Source of the DNA: Bacillota bacterium
GTDB lineage: Bacteria > Bacillota > Sulfobacillia > Sulfobacillales > Sulfobacillaceae
Length of the DNA: 37,269 bases
Direction of reading: 5' to 3'
NCBI GenBank assembly: GCA_021806205.1
Contig: JAJZXX010000064.1
Location: 1-37,269, forward strand
A model generated the notes under the pieces. The model was not told the origin of the DNA. It saw only the letters and a list, made by a program, of their open reading frames with translations, and searched no databases. Below, in pieces: positions 16,696 through 23,431 of the stretch. Both the position numbers and the translations under genes were made by a program. Numbering within the stretch: position 1 is the first letter of the stretch; each line of letters begins with the position of its first letter.

Positions 16696-18402
16696 ATGAT
16701 GAGTGGGGATACGCAATCGTTGTTTCGATTTGATCAGGTGATGCGGTCTAAGGCATTGGGCGGACGACACTTTGACTGGGTTCAGTGGGATTTGTTGAAG
16801 CGGAATGCGGACCTTTATGGGGAGCGTGAGGCCTTTGTCGACACCTTTGATGGCACACCAGCCGCCAAACGTCGGCGGAGAACCTGGAAGCAAGCCTATC
16901 AGGAAGTCAACGCACTCATTCTTCACCTCCTCGAGGCGGGCGTGCCGAGGGGTTCGGTCATGGTGTCCCATTTACCCAACTGCATTGAAAGCGCCTATCT
17001 GGATTTCGCGACCTCCAAGTTGTCCATGATGCATGCCGGATTAAATGTGGATCTGGGCCTGAGCGAAACCCAAGGGGTGTTGCAAAAACTGCGGCCGAGT
17101 GTGGCTGTGATTGTCTGTCAATGGCATGGCCGGGAATTGTTGCAGTGGTATCTGGATGCCCAAAAATCCTTACCCGGCATGCGAATTCTGGTGTTAGCGC
17201 GCGACGGTGAAGTTCTGCCGGCTGGCGTGGAAAACCTGGCGGACTATTTAAGTCTCGCAATACGCCAACGATATCAGGAGAGCGACTTAGATTATTTGAA
17301 GACCGACCCCCTGGCGGTGCACGAACTGTTGCCTACAGCCGGAACCACCGGGGTCCCCAAACTGTCCAAACGAACCACGGTGGACTGGTTTCACGTCCAT
17401 AGCGTCGCCATCGCCCAACGGGCCGGTCACAATTTGTATGACACGCGGCTTCTGATCGGGCCCTTAAGCGGCGGATCGGGCCGGCTTTGGGGTGTGCATA
17501 CGCCATTGTGGACCGGCGGCCGGTCGGTGTATCTGACCGAATTTGACGAAGCGACCGTGGTTGAGGTGACCCAGCAAGAATCGGTGACGATTTGGGTCTG
17601 GAACCCCGCCTTAATGACCCGGGTCGTGACGCACGAGGCTTTTGTACCGGAGGCGCTGAAGACCCTTCGGCTGGTGAGTTACTCGGGTGCGCCGCTGTCT
17701 TTTGACGTTATCGATAAGTTGTTGGAACAGGGGGTCCCCTCATACAACGTCTATGGCACCTCAGAGGTGGGCGGATGCATGGGCCCGATTTTGCCGGGTA
17801 TTAGTCGAGAGCACTTGTTAGAGGCAGCTGGCGTACCGTTCGAGGGATTTGACGTCCCCGTCATTGACGCCCAAGGACAGCGTCTTTCGGCGGGCGAGGT
17901 TGGTGAGATATTGATTTGGAACATCCATCACGGCTATTGGGATAATCTTGAGGAGAGTCTTTCCACCTATCACGAAGCAGACCCGGACGACCCGTGGAAG
18001 GGCTACCAACACACCGGAGACCTCGGGGTCTATGACGAACACGGGTATCTCAAAGTAGTCGGTCGGAAAAAAGACATGATCTTGCGCGGGAGCCAAAACA
18101 TCTTTCCAAGGGAAGTGGAGGATTATCTGGGTGGACACCCCAAAGTGCGGGATGTTGCTGTGGTGGGGATGCCGGACGCCGTGTTAGGGGAACGCGTATG
18201 TGCCTTTGTCGTGCCCCAATCCGGAGAACATCCGACGGTCCAAGACTTTCAGCAGTATCTGGATGATCGCGCGGTTGCGAAGTTTAAGTGGCCGGAGCGC
18301 GTCGAGGTGCTTGACGCGATGCCGCTGGGCCCGGGAGGCAAGATTCAAAAGATGAAGCTGCGCGAAATCATTCAAGCGACCTTGGTGCGCGAGTCGGTGT
18401 AA
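16696..18402 (+). CDS. acyl/aryl-CoA ligase (class I adenylate-forming enzyme)
   Basis: ANL-superfamily enzyme that adenylates a carboxylic acid and, usually, transfers it to CoA. The A3 loop reads LPTAGTTGVPKLSKRT, a variant of the usual TSGTTGxPK; A5 is YNVYGTSEVGG; A7/A8 are HTGDLGVYDEHGYLKVVGRKKDMI and RGSQNIFPREVE; A10 is PLGPGGKIQK with the C-terminal Lys. The fold resembles 2,3-dihydroxybenzoate-AMP ligase-like proteins, so an aromatic or other short acid is as likely as a fatty acid. I favour the ATG at 16696 or 16699 behind a GGGGGG tract (568-569 aa); the track begins at GTG 16633. It is 110 bp after gcdH on the same strand and could share its transcript. Confidence 0.82.
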   Translation: MMSGDTQSLFRFDQVMRSKALGGRHFDWVQWDLLKRNADLYGEREAFVDTFDGTPAAKRRRRTWKQAYQEVNALILHLLEAGVPRGSVMVSHLPNCIESAYLDFATSKLSMMHAGLNVDLGLSETQGVLQKLRPSVAVIVCQWHGRELLQWYLDAQKSLPGMRILVLARDGEVLPAGVENLADYLSLAIRQRYQESDLDYLKTDPLAVHELLPTAGTTGVPKLSKRTTVDWFHVHSVAIAQRAGHNLYDTRLLIGPLSGGSGRLWGVHTPLWTGGRSVYLTEFDEATVVEVTQQESVTIWVWNPALMTRVVTHEAFVPEALKTLRLVSYSGAPLSFDVIDKLLEQGVPSYNVYGTSEVGGCMGPILPGISREHLLEAAGVPFEGFDVPVIDAQGQRLSAGEVGEILIWNIHHGYWDNLEESLSTYHEADPDDPWKGYQHTGDLGVYDEHGYLKVVGRKKDMILRGSQNIFPREVEDYLGGHPKVRDVAVVGMPDAVLGERVCAFVVPQSGEHPTVQDFQQYLDDRAVAKFKWPERVEVLDAMPLGPGGKIQKMKLREIIQATLVRESV

Positions 18403-18412
18403 TGGGGAACGG

Positions 18413-18600
18413 TTAGCGCACCTTGATCCGAAGTCGCCTGCGCGGGCTCCCTGGCATGACTGGGGCTGGGTGCCGTTTGGCGGCCTGCAGTGCATAAAGA
18501 AGGGCCGCGACTATAATGCCTGCCATCCAACTGACATCGCCATTGAGCAAGGCCTTGGTGACGGATCCTTTAAGTTAGCCTCAACAAAGAGCGTAGGCAC
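18413..18600 (-). pseudogene. remnant of a membrane permease C-terminus (NCS1-like)
   Basis: On the minus strand one frame reads GSVTKALLNGDVSWMAGIIV and AALLYALQAAKRHP before a TAA. The pattern (GDxSW, a last membrane helix, then a basic tail) resembles the C-terminal end of NCS1 purine/hydantoin permeases. Immediately upstream the frame is blocked by a stop, while a neighbouring frame continues with PWVPTLFVEANLK, so at least one frameshift separates the pieces. Further upstream the sequence cannot be followed. Family assignment is tentative; decay is likely. Confidence 0.35.
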
Positions 18601-19002
18601 CCAGGGCCGCGGGGGCAGGTTACACACCCCGCCTTGGATCGCGTCGGGAACCGGGACTATGCTTGGAAAGCGGGCGCATTCACCCTCAACACCCTCGCAG
18701 GCCGGGTGCACGGGCCCGTTGCCGCACCAGGAATGGAACGGTGCTTCGATAAGACGTGGCACGGCCCATCTGGTGCACCACCAGGGACGGGGAGTTCTCC
18801 CGGGTGGACCTGTGGCCCGCGGCAATCGCGCCAGCACCTTTTTACGGCTCCTCCCCAGATTATTCCCGCTACCGGACAACGACTTGGCGTGAAAAGAGTT
18901 ATCGTCCCTTCTCTTTGCGGCAATGCCATGGTAGCATGATCTCCATAAGGCGCCGAGGGGGTGATCCCAACTAAGTGTGGTTCCACTTGAGGGGGGATCG
19001 GC
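18601..19002. other. unassigned DNA upstream of the toprim gene
   Basis: ORFs of 100-140 codons exist on both strands but have shadow-like compositions (rich in Pro, Gly, Arg) and no recognisable motifs. Part may be an earlier portion of the decayed permease. A hairpin AAGTG-TGGTTC-CACTT sits just before the ribosome site of the toprim gene. I see no tRNA, tmRNA or SRP RNA signature. Confidence 0.35.
18929..18937 (+). promoter_or_regulatory. extended -10 promoter candidate for toprim-def-glcF
   Basis: TGGTAGCAT is a TGN-extended -10 about 66 bp before the toprim GTG, without a recognisable -35. The identical nonamer stands before the Nudix gene. Confidence 0.35.
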
Positions 19003-19365
19003 GTGGACGGATTTTTTGTCATTGTGGAAGGCAAGAATGATGCCAAGCGACTAAGACGTTTTTTACCAGAGAGCGTGCCTATCGCTATGACCCATGGGTT
19101 GCCGGGTCAGGAACGGCTGGTCCGGTTGCGCTGGATGGCGCGTCATCGGCAAGTGGTCGTGATCACCGACGCCGACCCGGCAGGGCGGCGGATTCGGCGG
19201 ATTCTTAAGGAAGTGTTCCCCGATGCCTGGGATATCTACACCAAGCCCGGATTTAATGGGGTGGAGCACACCCCAACCGATTATATGGAGGACCGATTTC
19301 GGCGATTGGGGATTATCCCGGCGTCAGATTCTAGCATGATCGACTATAGCAGTGGAGGCCCGTAG
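19003..19365 (+). CDS. stand-alone toprim-domain protein (RNase M5-like)
   Basis: A 120-residue protein made of little more than one toprim fold. The conserved Glu lies in FFVIVEGKNDA (residue 9) and the metal-binding acidic pair in VVVITDADPAGRRIRRIL. Toprim domains act in primases, topoisomerases, OLD nucleases and the 5S rRNA maturase RNase M5. The pattern VEGKND...TDADPAGRRIR is closest to RNase M5, but the usual C-terminal half of that enzyme is short or replaced (ends ASDSSMIDYSSGGP). GTG start behind a GGGGGG-type ribosome site. Its TAG shares one base with the GTG of the deformylase gene. Confidence 0.75.
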   Translation: MDGFFVIVEGKNDAKRLRRFLPESVPIAMTHGLPGQERLVRLRWMARHRQVVVITDADPAGRRIRRILKEVFPDAWDIYTKPGFNGVEHTPTDYMEDRFRRLGIIPASDSSMIDYSSGGP

Positions 19366-19955
19366 TGAAGCAGCGAATTTGGATGTTGCCTGACAGGCAG
19401 GCGTTTTTGCGTCAACGAACCCACAAGGTGAAGAATATTGGCAGCCGGGAAAGTCAACTCGCGATCGACTTCACTGATACCTGGGATACGGTTTCGGCTT
19501 ATGGTATTGCGGCGCCGCAAATCGGTTCGGACTTGCGGGCTTTTATCTGGAAGTCCCAAGACATGACCGAACCCGAGGTGATTTTCAACCCGAAGGTTCT
19601 TCGCGCGCTGGGTGAAGTCAAGGACTATGACGGTTGCTTGTCGGTGCCCGGTTTTTATTGTCCCACTCGCCGTGCCAATACCATCGAACTGACCGGGCTT
19701 TTGGCGGATGGGCACTCCATCCGGCGTAAATATGAGGGTTTTGATGCCCGTATTCTGCAGCACGAAATCGATCACTTGGAAGGTGTGCTATTTATCGATC
19801 GGATTGATGATATAGGCGAAGGGTATACCGTGGTCCAAGGCCCTCCCGACGACGAGGGTGAGCCGACCATCGAGCACGAAGCCCCGTCGGACGCTACCGT
19901 CGCGTTTATTGAGAGGTTTAGGCGTCCCGTGCCAGGGCACGCCTTGGTTTGGTGA
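19365..19955 (+). CDS. def: peptide deformylase
   Basis: Metal-dependent hydrolase that removes the formyl group from new N-terminal methionines. The three family motifs are present: YGIAAPQIG (motif 1), DGCLSVPG (motif 2, with Asp where Glu is more common) and QHEIDHLEGVLFIDR (motif 3, HExxH with the metal ligands). Beyond motif 3 it has an acidic tail of about 40 residues (GPPDDEGEPTIEHEAP) that is longer than usual. GTG start shares one base with the upstream TAG, and its TGA overlaps the ATG of the Fe-S gene (TGATG), so the three genes are probably translated in a coupled way. It may be one of several deformylases in the genome. Confidence 0.9.
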   Translation: MKQRIWMLPDRQAFLRQRTHKVKNIGSRESQLAIDFTDTWDTVSAYGIAAPQIGSDLRAFIWKSQDMTEPEVIFNPKVLRALGEVKDYDGCLSVPGFYCPTRRANTIELTGLLADGHSIRRKYEGFDARILQHEIDHLEGVLFIDRIDDIGEGYTVVQGPPDDEGEPTIEHEAPSDATVAFIERFRRPVPGHALVW

Positions 19956-21214
19956 TGGAGCTCGAATCGCGGTTTAAAGCCGCCCTCGGGGAAATCGACC
20001 ACTGCAATAAGTGCGGGTTTTGCTTGCCTGCCTGCCCTACGTACCGTCTCACCGGAAGTGAGTTAGACTCTCCGCGCGGACGCATTGCCTTGGTGGAGGG
20101 GGTATTGAAGAATGAGATTTCGGTCGACCGTGGTCTCGAAGCCAGTCTCACATATTGTTTGGGATGTCGGGCCTGCGAGACGGCTTGTCCTTCGGGGGTG
20201 CAATACCACCGCGTCTTGGAAGCGGGCCGCACCTTGCTGGACAAATCCCGGCCTCGTCATCGGGGTCTAACCTTTGTGCCCAGGACCCTACTCAGGCTCA
20301 CCCGTCAGCCCCGTCAGTTAAGGCGCTTGGGGCGCCTCGCTCGACGACTATCGAAGTGGCCGATGCCGCGAAGTATGAAGAACCTTATCCCGATGTTGGA
20401 CTACCAACCACAAATTGTTCCGCCTACGCCAACCCGATCCGAACCCCAGGCGGCTGTAGCGTTTTTTCAAGGATGTGTGCAAGAAGCCCTGTTTGGCGAT
20501 GCAAATCAGGCGTGTCAGGCGCTCTTGGAGGCTTTCGGGTATCGCGTGGACGTGCCATCCCAGCAAACCTGCTGCGGTGCTCTAGCCTGGCATGCGGGCA
20601 AAACCGACCAGGCGCGAAACATGGCGCGGCGAAACATCGCTGCGTTTGAAGCAACGGGGCAGGTGCCCCTGGTAAATACCGCCGGGGGGTGCGGGGCAAT
20701 GCTGAGCGAATATGCAGAAATTTTTGCCGAGGATCTGGAGTGGGCAGCGCGTGCAGAACACTTTAGTAATCGCGTACAGGACTGGACGGGGATCATCCGG
20801 GACCAATCCGTTCTTCCCCGATTTGTGGGGGAGGGTAGTCGGGTTGTCTTGCAAAACTCCTGTCATCTTGTCAATGTGGAGGGCGGCGGCGATGGGCCGG
20901 CCGATCTGGCCAAGTGGGTCGAAGGCGACACGTTTTTGGAATTGAAGGGCCAAAATCAGTGCTGTGGTTCTGCCGGCATTTATAATATTCAACATCCTGA
21001 TTGGTCCGGGCGCCTTTTAGACAAAAAAATGGAAGAAGTCTCGTGTGCGAGTCCCGACCGGATTGTCGTGGTCAATCCTGGCTGTCAATTGCAGATGACC
21101 TGGGGTGTAAGCAGGTCCGGTCTTTCTGCTGAAGTCGAACATCTGGCGCGTTATTTATATCGGGCTTTTGTCCGGGGACAGCGTGAGCCCCAAAGTCTGG
21201 ATCAGGTCGAGTAA
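19955..21214 (+). CDS. glcF: glycolate oxidase iron-sulfur subunit-like protein (GlcF family)
   Basis: Membrane-associated electron-transfer partner of FAD-dependent 2-hydroxyacid oxidases. Two 4Fe-4S motifs are clear: CNKCGFCLPACP near residue 16 and CLGCRACETACPSGV near residue 68. Two CCG (heterodisulfide-reductase-type) modules follow: FFQGCVQEALFG...QQTCCGALAWHAG and NSCHLVN...GQNQCCGSAGIYN, each with the CCG pair. The layout equals GlcF. I use ATG 19955 (419 aa), which overlaps the deformylase stop; the track starts two codons earlier at a TTG. The FAD subunit (GlcD) is not adjacent, which is unusual; the protein may work with a GlcD encoded elsewhere or with another oxidoreductase. Confidence 0.88.
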   Translation: MELESRFKAALGEIDHCNKCGFCLPACPTYRLTGSELDSPRGRIALVEGVLKNEISVDRGLEASLTYCLGCRACETACPSGVQYHRVLEAGRTLLDKSRPRHRGLTFVPRTLLRLTRQPRQLRRLGRLARRLSKWPMPRSMKNLIPMLDYQPQIVPPTPTRSEPQAAVAFFQGCVQEALFGDANQACQALLEAFGYRVDVPSQQTCCGALAWHAGKTDQARNMARRNIAAFEATGQVPLVNTAGGCGAMLSEYAEIFAEDLEWAARAEHFSNRVQDWTGIIRDQSVLPRFVGEGSRVVLQNSCHLVNVEGGGDGPADLAKWVEGDTFLELKGQNQCCGSAGIYNIQHPDWSGRLLDKKMEEVSCASPDRIVVVNPGCQLQMTWGVSRSGLSAEVEHLARYLYRAFVRGQREPQSLDQVE

Positions 21215-21298
21215 ATCCTGATTTATGACGCGATCGACCGCGGCCGGTGGGCGGACCGCTAAACCACCGACTGGATTAACCTTAGGCAGGAGCTGAGT

Positions 21299-21776
21299 CT
21301 AGGGCATCAACCTTTGAGGGGGTGTCGGAACGTCCTCGATCTTCACCGCCATCAGGAGGGGCCCGTTGGTCGCGAGCTGTTGAACACAATGCCCGCGCAT
21401 TCCCCTTCTTTGGCGATAGCCAAGAGGCGTCAGTACCCGGAGGGTGGGGTCAAACTCTTGCGCGCTCCGCCCGATCTTTGGCGATGGCTGTGGCGGCATG
21501 GGAAATCGTGGCGACAGTCGGGATATCAGGACGGGCAGCGATTGCTTTGATGACTGCCTCACGCTCGCGGCCAGACAGCGCGTGGGCCTCGCGCATAATA
21601 CTCAGAACGACAATCGCCTGGGCACCGGGATGGCGATAAAAGTCGGCCAGTGTTCCAAGACTCTTGAAATCTACCCGGCCGTCTTCGTCAAATGGGTCAA
21701 CGCGATGGGGATCATCAACTTTCGGCGCGGTAGATACCCCTTGCCTAGCCGTGGGGAGTGTCAAGCCGTTGATCAA
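21299..21776 (-). pseudogene. decayed dihydrodipicolinate synthase/N-acetylneuraminate lyase family gene
   Basis: On the minus strand the pieces of a DapA-family aldolase can be read in three segments. A start MIPIALT (ATG at 21715) is joined by a one-base loss to PFDEDGRVDFKSLGTLADFY, continuing with GAQAIVVLSIMREAHALSGR and PTVATISHAATAIAKDRAERA. Then the frame breaks again and the sequence jumps to ATNGPLLMAVKIEDVPTPPQ, which belongs near the catalytic Lys strand of the family, and stops. The middle of the barrel is missing. So two frameshifts and an internal deletion are visible. The enzyme's original substrate is unknown. Confidence 0.75.
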
Positions 21777-21805
21777 GATCCATTTCTCGGGATGTATTAA
21801 AAAAG

Positions 21806-21814
21806 TGGTAGCAT
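21806..21814 (+). promoter_or_regulatory. extended -10 promoter candidate for the Nudix gene
   Basis: TGGTAGCAT, the same nonamer as at 18929, lies about 100 bp upstream of the Nudix start. No -35 is obvious. The 90 bp between them include CCCGG/CCGGG-type short inverted repeats but nothing I can name. Confidence 0.35.
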
Positions 21815-21911
21815 GAGGTTATGGTTGGGTGCGGGCTGAAGATATGCTTTTCCCGGTATTCGCCCGGGGGCAAAATCACAGTGGATCATAGACCCCACGC
21901 GTAAAGGAGTT

Positions 21912-22397
21912 GTGTGGTTGAAGGCGGATCTGTCTATCACGTGCCCTGATTTGTTCGGGCACATTGCGACTTACCAGGCTGAGACGGTGCGATTTCGCCC
22001 GGCGGCCTATGGGATGCTGGAGCACGACCACGCGATCTTGTTGGCTCAGTCTCGGTTTACGGGACTGTGGGACTTTCCGGGCGGCGGAGTCGAACCTCAT
22101 GAGCTTTTATCGGACGGAATGATCCGCGAGTTTCGGGAAGAGACGAAGCTTCAGGTTGTGGCCGAGGAATTGATTCACGTGGCCGAGGCGTATATTGCCA
22201 TGTTTGGGCGCCCCTTCCATTCGTTGAGATTTTATTACCGCTGCCGGCTGGAATTATCGGATATCGCCGACGCACAAGCTGATCCGAAAGAACTGAAAGA
22301 CCTGCGCTGGTGGCGCTTGGATGATTTGCCGCAACAAGAAATGCACCCAACCGACTGGGTAGCCCTTACGCGTTTCTTAACTGGTGCGAACCATTAA
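21912..22397 (+). CDS. Nudix hydrolase
   Basis: Pyrophosphohydrolase of the Nudix superfamily, acting on a nucleoside diphosphate linked to some other group. The Nudix box is GVEPHELLSDGMIREFREET, with the REFREE metal-binding core intact; the usual Gly after EE is changed (EETKLQV). FRPAAYGMLEHDHAILLAQS precedes it as the first strands, and GLWDFPGGGVE is typical. The 161-residue length is normal. The track starts at GTG 21912, only 2 nt after AAAGGAG; the in-frame TTG at 21918 has better spacing (8 nt) and may be the true start. Substrate unknown. Confidence 0.85.
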   Translation: MWLKADLSITCPDLFGHIATYQAETVRFRPAAYGMLEHDHAILLAQSRFTGLWDFPGGGVEPHELLSDGMIREFREETKLQVVAEELIHVAEAYIAMFGRPFHSLRFYYRCRLELSDIADAQADPKELKDLRWWRLDDLPQQEMHPTDWVALTRFLTGANH

Positions 22398-22419
22398 TCA
22401 TAAGCGGTCCTCGAACCGG

Positions 22420-22442
22420 AGACACTGAATCCGGGGGTGTCT
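22420..22442 (+). promoter_or_regulatory. small hairpin over the ribosome site of the VIT1-like gene
   Basis: AGACAC (22420-22425) can pair with GTGTCT (22437-22442). The GGGGGTG ribosome site lies in the loop and 3' arm, directly before the ATG at 22445. It may be chance, but it could modulate initiation. Confidence 0.25.
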
Positions 22443-22444
22443 TC

Positions 22445-23224
22445 ATGTCGACAACGAGGACCCGTACGGGACGACAGTGGCAAAAAACTTCTATCGGTCA
22501 TTTTCCTGCGAAAGATCGGTCTAAAGAGCGCGAGTCGCCGCCTAGTTCCAGTCAGAGCAGCCTAATCCGCGAGGGCATTTTTGGGTTGAATGACGGACTG
22601 GTGGCCACGATTGGCTTGGTATCGGGTGAGGCGCTTTCGCATCAGGGACATTTGTCCATTTTGGTGGCAGGGCTGTCCGCCGTGGGCGCCAATATGGTTT
22701 CCATGGCGGTGGGCTCGTATTTGGCGACATCCTCTGAGAACGATTTTATGAACAAGGAAATAAAAGACCAGGAACGGGCCATCCGAAGACACCCGCATCG
22801 TGAACGCCACCATGTGGCCCGACTTCTAGGGGAGATTGGGATACCCCGGCACACGGTTCGCGACAGTACGGCCCGAATTGTACAAACCCGGCCGCGCTGG
22901 CTTAAATTCATGGCCCGCGAAAACCTCGGCATCCATCAAAATCGCGCGGAAACTCCGCTGAAGAATTCATTGGTGATGGGCGTGGCGGTCGTGGCCGGAT
23001 CAACCCCGCCGATTGTGCCCTATTTATTGCCGCTGACTCTTTTAGCCGCCCGGGATGTGAGTTGGGGCGTGTCGTTAGCGGCCGCATTATCATTGGGCGC
23101 CGTGAAGGGACGTCTTACGCATACCTCGCTCCTTAAAAGTTCCCTATCGTTTGGCGTGTTAGTGTCGTTATCCGCGTTGGTGGGCGCCTTGATCGGCATG
23201 GGTCTAGGGGCAGCCGGAATTTAG
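22445..23224 (+). CDS. VIT1/CCC1-family Fe2+/Mn2+ transporter
   Basis: Integral membrane protein related to plant VIT1 and yeast CCC1, which move Fe2+ or Mn2+ out of the cytoplasm, usually by proton exchange. The signature REGIFGLNDGLVATIGLVSG starts the first membrane helix (about residue 42), followed by LSAVGANMVSMAVGSYLAT; a charged soluble loop of about 85 residues (EIKDQERAIRRHPHRERHHV) is the cytosolic metal-binding region; three more helices follow (VMGVAVVAGSTPPIVPYLLP, WGVSLAAALSLGAVKG, VLVSLSALVGALIGMGLGA). A basic N-terminal tail of 40 residues is added. Relevant to an iron-rich acid habitat if the organism is as inferred. Confidence 0.85.
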   Translation: MSTTRTRTGRQWQKTSIGHFPAKDRSKERESPPSSSQSSLIREGIFGLNDGLVATIGLVSGEALSHQGHLSILVAGLSAVGANMVSMAVGSYLATSSENDFMNKEIKDQERAIRRHPHRERHHVARLLGEIGIPRHTVRDSTARIVQTRPRWLKFMARENLGIHQNRAETPLKNSLVMGVAVVAGSTPPIVPYLLPLTLLAARDVSWGVSLAAALSLGAVKGRLTHTSLLKSSLSFGVLVSLSALVGALIGMGLGAAGI

Positions 23225-23237
23225 TTTGGGGTCAGAC

Positions 23238-23276
23238 TTCAGGAAACATTTAGGTTGGATTCAGGCCGGATTTAGG
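23238..23276 (+). promoter_or_regulatory. four TTYAGG hexamers at exact 11-bp spacing (probable OmpR/PhoB-type operator)
   Basis: TTCAGG (23238), TTTAGG (23249), TTCAGG (23260) and TTTAGG (23271) are direct repeats, each separated by 5 bp. An 11-bp period of direct hexamers is the usual binding geometry of OmpR/PhoB-family response regulators. The array ends 9 bp upstream of an extended -10 and occupies the -35 position, as in activator-dependent promoters. No two-component genes are in the window. Confidence 0.6.
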
Positions 23277-23282
23277 TCGGCC

Positions 23283-23291
23283 TGCTATGAT
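23283..23291 (+). promoter_or_regulatory. extended -10 (TGCTATGAT) downstream of the TTYAGG array
   Basis: TGC followed by TATGAT (five of six) gives a full extended -10, with no -35 of its own because the direct-repeat array takes that place. Transcription would start near 23298 and run into the acyl-CoA ligase. Confidence 0.55.
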
Positions 23292-23302
23292 TACTGCAAT
23301 GA

Positions 23303-23380
23303 GTGATTGTCTTTAATCCCCATAGGTGTGAGTTTGGGGCGGGTGCGATCAGTGACGTTTTGGCATCCTATGACAGTATC
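23303..23380 (+). pseudogene. possible 5' remnant of an iron-containing alcohol dehydrogenase gene
   Basis: From GTG 23303 the frame reads MIVFNPHRCEFGAGAISDVLA, which resembles the N-terminus of Fe-type alcohol dehydrogenases and maleylacetate reductases (NPxxxxFGxGAI). After about 25 codons the resemblance ends, although the frame happens to run on into the ligase, where the ORF track joins them. I think it is the stub of a deleted gene left behind the promoter. The match is short, so this is tentative. Confidence 0.35.
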
Positions 23381-23431
23381 AAGACCAATTGGTGTGGCGC
23401 CAGTCCACGGTGGCACAAAAAGGAGGACGGC

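Noticed and set aside
18470-18892. 140- and 122-codon ORFs on opposite strands
   Set aside because: Both are rich in Pro, Gly and Arg with no motif or ribosome site; typical shadow ORFs in GC-rich DNA.
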